Assembly (NCBI RefSeq): GCF_964021845.1
Contig: NZ_CAXHZC010000001.1
Coordinates: forward strand, 558,001-622,000
Length of the DNA stretch: 64,000 nt
Source: Arcticibacterium sp964021845
GTDB taxonomy: Bacteria > Bacteroidota > Bacteroidia > Cytophagales > Spirosomataceae
Direction: 5' to 3'
Both the position numbers and the translations under genes were made by a program. This document shows, piece by piece, positions 1 to 8,589 of the stretch (its first letter is position 1; every line of letters starts with the position of its first letter). The notes under the pieces were generated by a model, which was not told the DNA's origin, made no database searches, and worked only from the letters and a program-made list of their open reading frames with translations.

Positions 1-623
1 CATTTATTTTCCTTTTTGTTGGTAACTGAATAACCCGTCGAGTTGATTGCTTTCTCAATTTCAGCTTCATTCGTTTTGTTTTTGTCAAATTGTATGATAG
101 CATTTCCATTTGCGTAAGAAGTATTTGACTTTACGATTCCGTCAAGTTTATTTACTTCATGATTTACGTGTTCTTCACAACCCGTACAAGTCATACCAGT
201 GATTTTATATTCCATTATTTTAATGTTTGATTCGTCAACTACGATAACCTGCTTTTCTGTATTAGGGTAAAAGATTCCAGAATAGAATGGGAAAGCCAAC
301 ATCACAATTGCAAATAGAGATACAATTCCTAAAAATTTCTTTGATTGAATAAATTTTGGTTTTCCTGCCTTGCCGCCAGGCAGGTCGTCTTTCTCACATT
401 CGCAGTCAATTTCTTTTCTCGGCTTTAATTTTTGATACCAGGCAAAACCAAGAACTAGAAGTGTCAGACCGATTAAATAAGGTCTAAATGGCTCTATCCA
501 AGAAAATGCTGATGCAACACCACTTGTTCCTGCAATTAATGCCAAAACAGGTGTGATACAGCACAAAGAAGCTCCAATTGCAGTAATCAAACCTGCACCA
601 ATTAATTTGTTTTCTTTTTTCAT
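1..623 (-). CDS. merTP: MerTP-type mercury transport protein (fused membrane and HMA domains)
   Basis: About 207 codons read to the window edge. The next codon begins TG, so it may stop (TGA) just outside. Residues 8-60 form two membrane segments with the MerT vicinal cysteines C21-C22, a third segment lies at about 97-119, and a periplasmic HMA domain carries the CxxC metal site at C146/C149. This matches the MerTP layout, in which the HMA domain hands Hg(II) to the membrane cysteines for import. Its start overlaps the stop of the upstream methyltransferase by 4 bp (ATGA), so it is the last visible gene of a polycistron. No MerA reductase is in view. A 21-bp palindrome lies within the linker at codons 80-86. 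Confidence 0.8.
   Translation of the reverse strand, partial: MKKENKLIGAGLITAIGASLCCITPVLALIAGTSGVASAFSWIEPFRPYLIGLTLLVLGFAWYQKLKPRKEIDCECEKDDLPGGKAGKPKFIQSKKFLGIVSLFAIVMLAFPFYSGIFYPNTEKQVIVVDESNIKIMEYKITGMTCTGCEEHVNHEVNKLDGIVKSNTSYANGNAIIQFDKNKTNEAEIEKAINSTGYSVTNKKENK
364..384. repeat. GC-rich palindrome inserted in frame in merTP
   Basis: Seven-base arms CCTGCCT and AGGCAGG flank a 7-nt loop (TGCCGCC). The GC content is far above that of the surrounding DNA. It encodes LPGGKAG-like residues in the linker between the MerT and MerP domains, where an insertion would be tolerated. It looks like an interspersed palindromic repeat unit, but no second copy was found in this window. Confidence 0.5.
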
Positions 624-1204
624 AACCACCTATTTACTTTTGATTTATACTGATTGTAAGGTTCTCCAAATTCCTTAGCTAAGAATTCTTCTTCCAATCT
701 TATCTGTGTATTGATACTAACTGCAGAAAGTGCAATTATTAGTAATGTAAAGGCATTTGGCAGCACCAAAAACAAGCCAATGTTTCCTATCATTATTCCT
801 AAAAAAATTGGATTTCGAGAAATGGCAAAAAAACCACTGGTTACTAATTCGGTTTTGTTTTCTTCATCTATACCGATACGCCATGATTCTCTCATATTAG
901 ACTGAGCAAACCATACAAATAGAAGGGATAAGATAAGTAATGCCCATCCTATATAAACCAAGGTTTCATTTTCTAAATACCAAATGGGCAATAGAAACTT
1001 ATGCCAAGCTGGAATAAAGGCATAAATGGAAACTACAACTAGTTCTATGATAGAAATAATACCAAAGACTTTTCCATTGTAGCCATGTGCATCATCTCCT
1101 TTGTTGAAAGTGAGCGGATTTACCTTGGTCTTTTTCCAAAGTAATAATGACCTAAGTACAAATACCAATAGAAAATAAACGATAAAAAATATAAATAGAT
1201 ACAT
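620..1204 (-). CDS. Isoprenylcysteine carboxyl methyltransferase (ICMT)-family membrane protein
   Basis: This 194-aa integral membrane protein has about five hydrophobic segments. Its C-terminal part carries the ICMT/PEMT-like pattern of a Gly-Phe-Phe-x-x-Ser-Arg-Asn-Pro stretch followed by a long membrane hairpin and a Glu-rich tail (LEEEFLAKEFGEPYNQYK). Family members methylate lipids or thiols with SAM, but bacterial substrates are mostly unknown. It lies 16 bp after the soluble methyltransferase gene and overlaps merTP by 4 bp, so it belongs to the metal operon. A role in metal or lipid modification is an inference only. Confidence 0.7.
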   Translation of the reverse strand: MYLFIFFIVYFLLVFVLRSLLLWKKTKVNPLTFNKGDDAHGYNGKVFGIISIIELVVVSIYAFIPAWHKFLLPIWYLENETLVYIGWALLILSLLFVWFAQSNMRESWRIGIDEENKTELVTSGFFAISRNPIFLGIMIGNIGLFLVLPNAFTLLIIALSAVSINTQIRLEEEFLAKEFGEPYNQYKSKVNRWL

Positions 1205-1220
1205 AATAATTTTTGATTAG

Positions 1221-1859
1221 TTAAGATTTGATTCCTGTTGCTACAAATACGCCACCTCTATTAAAGGAGGTATTTACACTAAAGTCATTGGTTTTGCTTT
1301 GTAGATATTGATAAATAGGTCTATCTACTTCTCCTTTTCCTATCCATTTGATAAGTTCTCCTCTTAAAGTAGGTTTGGGTAAATACCAATCCATAATAAC
1401 CAACCGTCCTTGGGGTGCTAAAAGCTCGTAGAGATTGTCAATTACTTTTTCCCAAGCAGGAAATCCAGATAATCCTAAATCACAAAGTATAACATCTGCT
1501 CTTAGTGTATTGTCATATTGTGTTGCAAGCCAGGTGGTATTAACTTTAGTGGCATCTTCTTGTATGATATGGATATTCTTCCAATCATTCTGATTCACCT
1601 TTCGTTTTGCTTTTCTCAGCATCCCATCAGAAAGGTCAATTCCGATTATCAAGCCTGTATTATTTATGTACTCTTGAATATATTCGAAGTTCTGACCAGT
1701 ACCACATGGTAGATTCAGAATAGTATCGCCTTCCTTAAGTTGTAATTGCTTAATTGAATAATCTCTGGCCTCATGGTAATACCATTTCGGAGAGAACAAA
1801 TCATACACTTGGGCAAATATATCATAGTAGTTGATTGCCTTTTTTAAACTATTTCTCAT
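1221..1859 (-). CDS. Class I SAM-dependent methyltransferase
   Basis: This 212-aa soluble Rossmann-fold methyltransferase has motif I LNLPCGTGQNF at about residues 48-58, an acidic motif II (GIDLSDGML) near residue 75, and motif IV/post-I (ILCDLGLSGFP) near residue 125. A C-terminal sheet segment (LVIMDWYLPKP) follows. The substrate cannot be read from the sequence. It sits 11 bp after the RND adaptor gene and before the ICMT-like gene, so it is co-transcribed with metal efflux. Methylation of a metalloid or of a membrane component is possible but unproven. Confidence 0.75.
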   Translation of the reverse strand: MRNSLKKAINYYDIFAQVYDLFSPKWYYHEARDYSIKQLQLKEGDTILNLPCGTGQNFEYIQEYINNTGLIIGIDLSDGMLRKAKRKVNQNDWKNIHIIQEDATKVNTTWLATQYDNTLRADVILCDLGLSGFPAWEKVIDNLYELLAPQGRLVIMDWYLPKPTLRGELIKWIGKGEVDRPIYQYLQSKTNDFSVNTSFNRGGVFVATGIKS

Positions 1860-1870
1860 GATAGTTGATT

Positions 1871-3091
1871 TTAATCTTCGTGTTCTAATTCACCTGCTTT
1901 TGATTGAGCATTTACATAATATGCCCCTTTTGTTACTATTTTCATACCTTCAGGAATGGCGTCCAACAATTTTATTGCTGTGAAGCCATTATCTGTTGAG
2001 CCTGTTAATACATTTATCTTTTCAAATTGTATTTCGGCAGCATCTTTTTGATTGTGAGCTACATAAACATAGCTGCTTTCTCCGTCCTTAATAATTGCTT
2101 TCTCAGGTAGTGCAGTAGTTTCTACATTCGTGAGAAATATCTTAGCATTTAAAAACAGGTCTTTTAAAAATTGAGGTTTTACGCCATCTAAATGGCCATG
2201 AACACGGACTGTTTTAGAGTCGGAATTGAACTCTTTACCTATCACATCTACGCTACCATAATAAATCGTTTGCCCGAGAGCAGGAACCAAATAGCTGATT
2301 TTTTGTCCTTTTTTTATGCTGGCAATATCTTTTTCAAATACATCTAATTCTAAATGTAAATGTTCCGATGAAATAATTTCCATCAAGGAAACAGAAGATT
2401 GGGCATACATACCATTGTGAAAGTTGATTTTGGAAATATAGCCGCCCGTAGGAGCAACCACAGCAATCTGTTGGCGAATGGTACTTGGCGTAAGACTAGC
2501 GGTTGATATTCCTAAAAACGATAATTGCTTAGAAAGACCTTGTGTTTTAGCTTCTAAAATTGCCACTTCTGCCTGAGCATTTTGTAAATTCTTCATAACT
2601 CCTGCATTAGATTCTACCAAAGAATTTTGTCGCTCAACTTCTAATTTTTTTAGATGAAGTTGTGCTTTCGCCTCTAAATAATCTTGTTGGGTAATAATAA
2701 ATTCGGTGTTTTCTAAGTAAGCAATTACATCTCCTTTTTTAATGTAATTTCCCTCAACATATTTTTTTGTACTTTTTAAAATGCCATTAGCCTTTACCGA
2801 AACAGAAGAAAGTGCATTGGGTGGTAAGCCTAGGCTGCCTGTAGCGTGCACAAAGTCGTTTATTTTTATGGTTGATAAATCTCCAAATTCTAAACCAATG
2901 GTATTGGCTTGTTCTTTTGTAAGATGTATTCCTTCTTCAGAGCTATGATTATCTCCTTCTCCCTCTATTTGAATGACTTTTCCTGTCTCTTCATTAGTTT
3001 CACTTTCTTGGTTTTTCCTACTTCCGCAAGAGGCAAGCACCACGCTAAGTGCAAGCGTAAAAATTGCTATTATATATCTTATATTTTTCAT
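1871..3091 (-). CDS. RND efflux periplasmic adaptor (membrane fusion) lipoprotein, CzcB/CusB-like
   Basis: The 406-aa protein has a lipoprotein signal (VVLASCGS, Cys22), so it is probably anchored in the inner membrane facing the periplasm. A short acidic/His stretch follows. It then has the adaptor layout: a beta-barrel/lipoyl half near residues 80-115, a coiled-coil hairpin at about 130-190, the second lipoyl half near 215, and a membrane-proximal domain. Adaptors bridge the inner-membrane RND pump and the outer-membrane channel. It starts 11 bp after the RND-OMF fusion gene, which supplies both partners. Confidence 0.88.
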   Translation of the reverse strand: MKNIRYIIAIFTLALSVVLASCGSRKNQESETNEETGKVIQIEGEGDNHSSEEGIHLTKEQANTIGLEFGDLSTIKINDFVHATGSLGLPPNALSSVSVKANGILKSTKKYVEGNYIKKGDVIAYLENTEFIITQQDYLEAKAQLHLKKLEVERQNSLVESNAGVMKNLQNAQAEVAILEAKTQGLSKQLSFLGISTASLTPSTIRQQIAVVAPTGGYISKINFHNGMYAQSSVSLMEIISSEHLHLELDVFEKDIASIKKGQKISYLVPALGQTIYYGSVDVIGKEFNSDSKTVRVHGHLDGVKPQFLKDLFLNAKIFLTNVETTALPEKAIIKDGESSYVYVAHNQKDAAEIQFEKINVLTGSTDNGFTAIKLLDAIPEGMKIVTKGAYYVNAQSKAGELEHED

Positions 3092-3102
3092 TTTTGTATT
3101 CT

Positions 3103-6100
3103 TTATTGATTTGTAAGAAATTGATAATCCACTACAGCCTTATTGTAGGCTATTATTTGGTCCCAATAATTTTTATTGTTGGAAGCCATTAATTGTAGGG
3201 TGTTTAAGAGTTCTAAATATGAAATTTCACCTGCTTCGTAATTCAGCTGGCTTATCCTTACAATTTCCGGATTAATCCTCTCTATTTGTTCTTTGTAAAA
3301 ATCCACTCCTGCTTTGTAAAGGATTAAAGAGTTTTGTATTTCTAATTGGGTTCCTTTGAAAGCAGTTAATTTACTTTGGTACAGATAGTTACCTATTTCC
3401 ACTTGCGTTTTTTGAGCATTAATTCTTTTCTTAACCTGTTCATTAAATAAAGGAATAGATACACCCACTTGAAAGGCATTTAGAAAGCCACCCTGATTAA
3501 ACAATTGTGGAGCATAGCCAAAATTAAAGTTTGGTTTTAATTCAGATTTCAATACATCTACTTTGGCAGATTCAATAGCAACCATCTGCTTACTCTGTAA
3601 CAAAAGCGGATTAGACATTAAATCTGTTTGATTAGAATAACTGGCCACAGAAAGGCTATTGGCTGTGGTAAGGGGTTCACTAGCATTTAGTAATAATTGG
3701 AAACGCTTGTTTAAATTCGCAATTTCAATTTTCACTTGGTTTGAAAGCAGCTCATATTCTTTCCATTTTGATTGAAGCGTAAGTACTTCAATTCGATTTA
3801 CTGCACCAGCTTGTTCTCTTACTAAGGCTTTTCTATGGTATTCCTTGTAAGTAGTAACTAGCGTATCATATAGACTTTCTAGCTCCTTTTTATACTGAAT
3901 ATCATAATAAAGTTGCTTTACTTTCCATTTAAGTTCATTTGCGGTAATCTCTTTTTGAGCACTGCTTTGTACTGTATGGGCATCTTGTAATTTATTTTGC
4001 ACCCTATTTATTAATGGGTTTGGAATACTCTGTATAAACCCTATTTGGTTTACTTGTTGACCATATTGAGTGTCAACCAAACCATTGCCCTGATAGGAAA
4101 AATCAGTCTTCCCGAGGTTATACTTTAGGTTTTGTAAGGACTGATTTTTTTCTACGTCTAAAGTGGCTGCTTTTATATTGGGGTGATTGTCTAATGCTAC
4201 GGAAATGGCATTATCTAAATCAATTGGTCTGTTTTGTGCCTGACTAGAAAACATTACACCCATAATAAGTGCCACGGTCAATGCTCCGCCCCTTGCCGCT
4301 GTTAAGCCATTAAACTTTTGCTCTTTCCATTTTTCTAACCAAAAGTAGAAAACGGGTAAAATAACTAAGGTTAAAAAGGTAGCAGTAAGTAAACCACCAA
4401 TAACCACTGTTGCCAAGGGTCGCTGTACTTCAGCACCGCCAGAGGAAGAAATTGCCATAGGCAAGAAACCCAATGAAGCTACTGCAGCAGTCATTAAAAC
4501 TGGCCTAAGTCTTACTGTTGTGCCTGTAATTATCCTTTCTTTAATATCAGTAATTCCTTCTTTTTTGAGTTCATTGAAATAGCCTATGAGTACAATACCG
4601 TTTAAAACAGCTACACCAAATAAAGCAATAAAACCAATACCAGCTGATATACTAAAAGGCAAGCCTCTTAGCTGCAATGCCCATATTCCACCAATGGCCG
4701 ATAATGGTATTGCAGTAAAAATCAAAGCTGCCTGAGACATAGAGCCAAAGGTAAAATAGAGTAGAATAAAAATTAAAGCTAAAGCAATAGGAAGAGCTAC
4801 AGATAATCTTGCATTTGCTGCTTTTAGGTTTTCAAACTGCCCACCATAAGTAAAATAATAACCCGTTGGTAATTTCACATTGGTATCTAATTCGGTTTGA
4901 ATTTTCTCCACTAAAGTCTCCACATCCGTATTCCCCACATTTACACCAATGACTATTCTACGATTGGTGTTTTCTCTAGAAACTTGCATGGGTGCATCTA
5001 CCAAATCAATTTCGGCAACACTACTTAATGGTACTTGAGTGCCATTCTTGAGGGTAATGAAAAGGGTTTTTACATCCTCAATTCCAGTTCTGTTTTGTTC
5101 ATTCAGTCTAATTACTAAATCAAATCGCTTTTCGCCTTCATATATAACCCCTGCTTTTTCACCTGCAAAAGCTGACCGAATGACCTGATTCACTTCTTTA
5201 ATATGTAAACCATACTGTGCCATTTTATCATACTTATAATTGATGATAATTTGAGGCATACCCACTGTTTGTTCTACATTCACCGTTCCAACACCGTCAA
5301 TTTTCTTTATGATTTTCTCTGCTTCTGTAGCTTTTTGAAACATCATATCTAAGTCTTCTCCGTAGAGTTTAATAGCTATGTCGGCTTTAGTACCAGTCAT
5401 TAGTTCATTAAAACGCATCTGAATTGGCTGCGAAAATTCATAACCAACGCCAGGTATTGACGATAGCGACTTTTCTATTTTCTCAAACATTTCCTGTCTA
5501 TTATCTGCCGAGGACCATTCAGTTTTAGGTTTCATTACCAAAACATAATCCGCAATTTCTACTGGCATAGGGTCCGTAGGGATTTCTGCTGAACCAATAT
5601 TGGCTACTACATCCGTTATTTCAGGAAACTCTTTCAAGAGTTTTGTCTGAATCATTTTGGAAGTTTCAACACTCTGAGAAAGCGAACTTCCGGGTGGTAA
5701 AATGTGCTGCATGGCTAAATCGCCTTCTTCTAATGTGGGAATAAATTCGCCTCCCATTCGGCTGAAAACAAAAATGCTTATCAAAAAAAGTACGATAGTG
5801 CCTCCTACAAAAAAGTGCTTAAATTGTAATGCTTTATTTAGAATAGGCGTATATCCTCTTTGAAAAAAGTCTATGATTTTATCGGCAATTGTTCTTTTGT
5901 TCGAAACCTTTTTATTGAGAAAAAGTGCTGCCATCATAGGCACATAGGTTAAAGAAAGAATCAATGCCCCGGTAATGGCCAACATAACAGTTTGAGCCAT
6001 GGGTTTAAACATTTTACCTTCAATACCAACTAAAGCGAGAATTGGGATATAAACCATTAAAATGATAATCTCTCCAAAGGCTGCTGAGCTTCTTATTTTT

Positions 6101-7422
6101 TGAGAAGAGGAGATGACTTCTCCATCAATTTCTGATTGGCTTAATAATTTGCCTGAATGCTTTACTTGAAGCCTGTGCACTATGGCTTCCACAATAATAA
6201 CTGCACCATCCACTATTAAACCAAAATCTATAGCTCCCAAACTCATGAGGTTAGCTGAGATTCCCAATAAATTCATCATAGATACCGCAAAGAGCATGGC
6301 AAAAGGAATAACCGAAGCTACTATTAAACCCGCTCGCCAATTCCCTAAAAGTAACACCAATATAAATATGACTATAAGCCCTCCTTCAATCAAGTTTTTC
6401 TTTACCGTTCCAATAGCAGTTTTAACTAATTTATCCCTTACTAAATAGGGTTCTATAACTACTCCATTCGGAAGTGATTTTTGAATTTGAATAACTCTTT
6501 CTTTCACCAATTCGGTAACCTCAGAAGAATTTGCTCCTTTAAACATCATCACTTTTCCACCTACTACTTCTTCTCCATCGCGAACCAGTGCTCCATAACG
6601 TGGTGCTTTGCCATATTGCAAGCTTGCTACATCTTTTATTAAAATGGGAACACTGCCAGTTTCGTTTACTACTATGTTTCCAATATCATCTAATGATTTT
6701 GCAAGACCTTCGGAACGGATATAATAGGCATTTGAGTTTTTCTCTATGTAGGCACCTCCTGTATTTTCGTTACTTTTTTCAAGTGCCACAAAAACATCTG
6801 AAATGCTAATACCTAAAGATTTTAGTAAGTCGGGGTTAATGGCTACTTCATATTGTTTTAAGTAACCACCCATTGAATTGATTTCTGCAACGCCTTCAAT
6901 GCCTAAAAGTTGCCTTTTTACTATCCAGTCTTGAATAGTTCTTAAGTCAGTAGCTGAATATTTTTCTTCAAAGCCCTTTTCGGGTCTCACTACGTATTGA
7001 TATATTTCGCCTAAACCTGTAGATATTGGAGACATTTCGGGTGTACCCAAACCTGCGGGAATAGCGTTTTCGGCTTCTTTTATGCGTTCTGTAACCAACT
7101 GTCGAGCTAAATAAATATCATAATTCTCTTCAAAAACTACAGTGATAACCGAAAGCCCAAAACGGGAAATAGACCTTATTTCTTCTACTTTTTGAAGGTT
7201 TTGTAAAGCCAATTCTACCGGTGTAGTAATAAACTGCTCCACCTCTTGCGTAGCCAAAGTAGGAGAAATGGTTATGATTTGTACCTGATTGTTTGTGATG
7301 TCAGGAACCGCATCAATGGGTATTTGGCGAAGTGAAAACACCCCCCAAATTGTTAAAGCAGCCATAAATAGCCCTATAACAAACTTATTCTGAACCGAAT
7401 AGGCGATTATCTTATCGAACAT
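3103..7422 (-). CDS. CzcA/CusA-family RND metal pump fused to a TolC-like outer-membrane channel
   Basis: The protein is 1439 aa. Residues 1 to about 1045 form a heavy-metal RND transporter with twelve membrane segments. TM4 carries the DFGLIVDGAVI pattern typical of CzcA-type (divalent-cation, HME1-3) pumps rather than CusA pumps. From about residue 1046 a second hydrophobic, signal-like segment (ending SSQAQ) leads into a TolC/OEP domain with two long coiled-coil repeats up to residue 1439. Single RND proteins are usually about 1040 aa, so this is a true fusion of pump and outer-membrane factor. Export of Zn, Co, Cd or Ni is a motif-based inference. The adaptor gene follows directly. Confidence 0.88.
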   Translation of the reverse strand: MFDKIIAYSVQNKFVIGLFMAALTIWGVFSLRQIPIDAVPDITNNQVQIITISPTLATQEVEQFITTPVELALQNLQKVEEIRSISRFGLSVITVVFEENYDIYLARQLVTERIKEAENAIPAGLGTPEMSPISTGLGEIYQYVVRPEKGFEEKYSATDLRTIQDWIVKRQLLGIEGVAEINSMGGYLKQYEVAINPDLLKSLGISISDVFVALEKSNENTGGAYIEKNSNAYYIRSEGLAKSLDDIGNIVVNETGSVPILIKDVASLQYGKAPRYGALVRDGEEVVGGKVMMFKGANSSEVTELVKERVIQIQKSLPNGVVIEPYLVRDKLVKTAIGTVKKNLIEGGLIVIFILVLLLGNWRAGLIVASVIPFAMLFAVSMMNLLGISANLMSLGAIDFGLIVDGAVIIVEAIVHRLQVKHSGKLLSQSEIDGEVISSSQKIRSSAAFGEIIILMVYIPILALVGIEGKMFKPMAQTVMLAITGALILSLTYVPMMAALFLNKKVSNKRTIADKIIDFFQRGYTPILNKALQFKHFFVGGTIVLFLISIFVFSRMGGEFIPTLEEGDLAMQHILPPGSSLSQSVETSKMIQTKLLKEFPEITDVVANIGSAEIPTDPMPVEIADYVLVMKPKTEWSSADNRQEMFEKIEKSLSSIPGVGYEFSQPIQMRFNELMTGTKADIAIKLYGEDLDMMFQKATEAEKIIKKIDGVGTVNVEQTVGMPQIIINYKYDKMAQYGLHIKEVNQVIRSAFAGEKAGVIYEGEKRFDLVIRLNEQNRTGIEDVKTLFITLKNGTQVPLSSVAEIDLVDAPMQVSRENTNRRIVIGVNVGNTDVETLVEKIQTELDTNVKLPTGYYFTYGGQFENLKAANARLSVALPIALALIFILLYFTFGSMSQAALIFTAIPLSAIGGIWALQLRGLPFSISAGIGFIALFGVAVLNGIVLIGYFNELKKEGITDIKERIITGTTVRLRPVLMTAAVASLGFLPMAISSSGGAEVQRPLATVVIGGLLTATFLTLVILPVFYFWLEKWKEQKFNGLTAARGGALTVALIMGVMFSSQAQNRPIDLDNAISVALDNHPNIKAATLDVEKNQSLQNLKYNLGKTDFSYQGNGLVDTQYGQQVNQIGFIQSIPNPLINRVQNKLQDAHTVQSSAQKEITANELKWKVKQLYYDIQYKKELESLYDTLVTTYKEYHRKALVREQAGAVNRIEVLTLQSKWKEYELLSNQVKIEIANLNKRFQLLLNASEPLTTANSLSVASYSNQTDLMSNPLLLQSKQMVAIESAKVDVLKSELKPNFNFGYAPQLFNQGGFLNAFQVGVSIPLFNEQVKKRINAQKTQVEIGNYLYQSKLTAFKGTQLEIQNSLILYKAGVDFYKEQIERINPEIVRISQLNYEAGEISYLELLNTLQLMASNNKNYWDQIIAYNKAVVDYQFLTNQ

Positions 7423-7470
7423 AAAATTATATTGATTTCTTGTATTAAATATTCCTTACAAAATGTCTAA

Positions 7471-7498
7471 AGGACATAGCTGTCCTATTAAAATAGGA
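7471..7498. promoter_or_regulatory. Two overlapping, mutually exclusive hairpins between the small Cys-rich gene and the RND gene
   Basis: AGGACA-TAGC-TGTCCT (7471-7486) and TCCTATT-AA-AATAGGA (7483-7498) share four bases, so both stems cannot form fully at once. They lie immediately after the small exported protein gene and before the pump gene. This is the geometry of an attenuator or a processing site, but no U-tract is present, so the function is open. Confidence 0.35.
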
Positions 7499-7822
7499 TT
7501 ATGCAATACATGGCGGATGCCATACTCCTTTATTGTAATCAAAGGAATAATCAAAAGTGTAGAGGAATGTATAGGAAGAAGATAAATCGACTCTTGCTTG
7601 TGAAATATGATAGGTAGTGGGCAATACCACTAAAGAGCCACAACAAGCACAACTGCAGAATGTGCTACAATCATCCTGACTTTGGCCAGGGTGATTGTGG
7701 TCTTGATGATTCATAGAAATTTCGGAAGACATATTCTCTGCCTTGTGGGCAAGACCATCACTACAAGGCACTAAGGTAAGTGCTGTAATGTAAATTGATA
7801 ATATGAAAGTGAATATCTTCAT
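7499..7822 (-). CDS. Small exported Cys/His-rich protein (DUF6660-like), metal-operon accessory
   Basis: This 107-aa protein has an N-terminal signal sequence (about residues 1-25). A His/Asp-rich stretch (MNHQDHNHPG) is followed by a cysteine cluster (CSTFCSCACC) at about 54-63 and a short hydrophobic/Tyr-rich C-terminus. The pattern suits a periplasmic soft-metal-binding peptide and resembles the DUF6660-type proteins found beside CusA-like pumps in Bacteroidota, though I cannot search to confirm this. It is the first gene before the pump operon and is separated from it by structured DNA. The Fur-family regulator lies just upstream on the same strand. Confidence 0.65.
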   Translation of the reverse strand: MKIFTFILSIYITALTLVPCSDGLAHKAENMSSEISMNHQDHNHPGQSQDDCSTFCSCACCGSLVVLPTTYHISQARVDLSSSYTFLYTFDYSFDYNKGVWHPPCIA

Positions 7823-7872
7823 CTAATTATTGACAAAGATAAGGTAATATCAGTGCAAGTCAGTTGCAAAGT

Positions 7873-8298
7873 TTACTTGTGGCATTCTGCACATAGTCCT
7901 TTTATGACCATATTGGCTTGATGCATTTGAAAATTCTTTGGTAAATCTATTTTAGGTATGTTATGATTAGTGAGACAATAGGTGCTTTGACAGCTACTGC
8001 AATGAAAATGGTAGTGTAAATCGATGGCTTCACATTGGCAACTTTCTAGACATAGGGCATATTTAAGTTGTTTTGTCCCATCATCTATTGTGTGCACTAA
8101 TTTATTCTTTTCAAAAGTTTTTAAAGTTCTATAAATGGTCGATTTGTCTGCCATTTCGAATGCATCTTCAATACTATGGAGCGAAACGGTCTTCTCTTGT
8201 TCCATCAAAAATTGCAAAACGAGTATTCGCATTGCAGTTGGTTTAATATCTCTACTTGAGAGTTTTTTTTCTATTTTATTATTCATCATAAAACCCAT
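7873..8298 (-). CDS. Fur-family metal-responsive transcriptional repressor
   Basis: This 141-aa protein has a winged-helix DNA-binding half (residues 15-80, with KSTIYRTLKTFEKNKLV as recognition region). The C-terminal dimerisation domain has the HFHCSSC motif and a final CAEC motif, giving the paired CxxC structural zinc site of Fur/Zur/PerR proteins. A second start at MNNKIEKK (four codons in) is equally plausible. It is placed at the head of the metal-efflux genes on the same strand, so it is likely their local sensor. The metal sensed cannot be deduced. Confidence 0.85.
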   Translation of the reverse strand: MGFMMNNKIEKKLSSRDIKPTAMRILVLQFLMEQEKTVSLHSIEDAFEMADKSTIYRTLKTFEKNKLVHTIDDGTKQLKYALCLESCQCEAIDLHYHFHCSSCQSTYCLTNHNIPKIDLPKNFQMHQANMVIKGLCAECHK

Positions 8299-8589
8299 AA
8301 ATTCTTTTGACCGAAAGGTGGTAAACTATCTGCATCGAAATGCGAAAATATCTTGGCTACCATTTCAGGGTACTTAATTCTAATTTTCAGCATCTTCTCT
8401 TAAGTGGAACTATAATATATATGGCTTAAATTATCAAAATAAGCTATTATTATCTCTTTCATTACGTTGGCGGCATCAAAATAGACTTTGTCTAAACTTA
8501 TGAAGCCTTTCTGCCAATAATAAATTTCACTCAAAACAAAAGAAGTCATGATTAACTAGTGAGTTCTGAACAGTTTTATCAAGTGAATT

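Noticed and set aside
8400..8549. 49-codon minus-strand ORF (MTSFVLSEIYYWQKG...) between the Fur gene and the CusB-like gene
   Set aside because: It has plausible composition but no recognised family, no clear ribosome site and no second support. It could be a chance ORF or a gene remnant.
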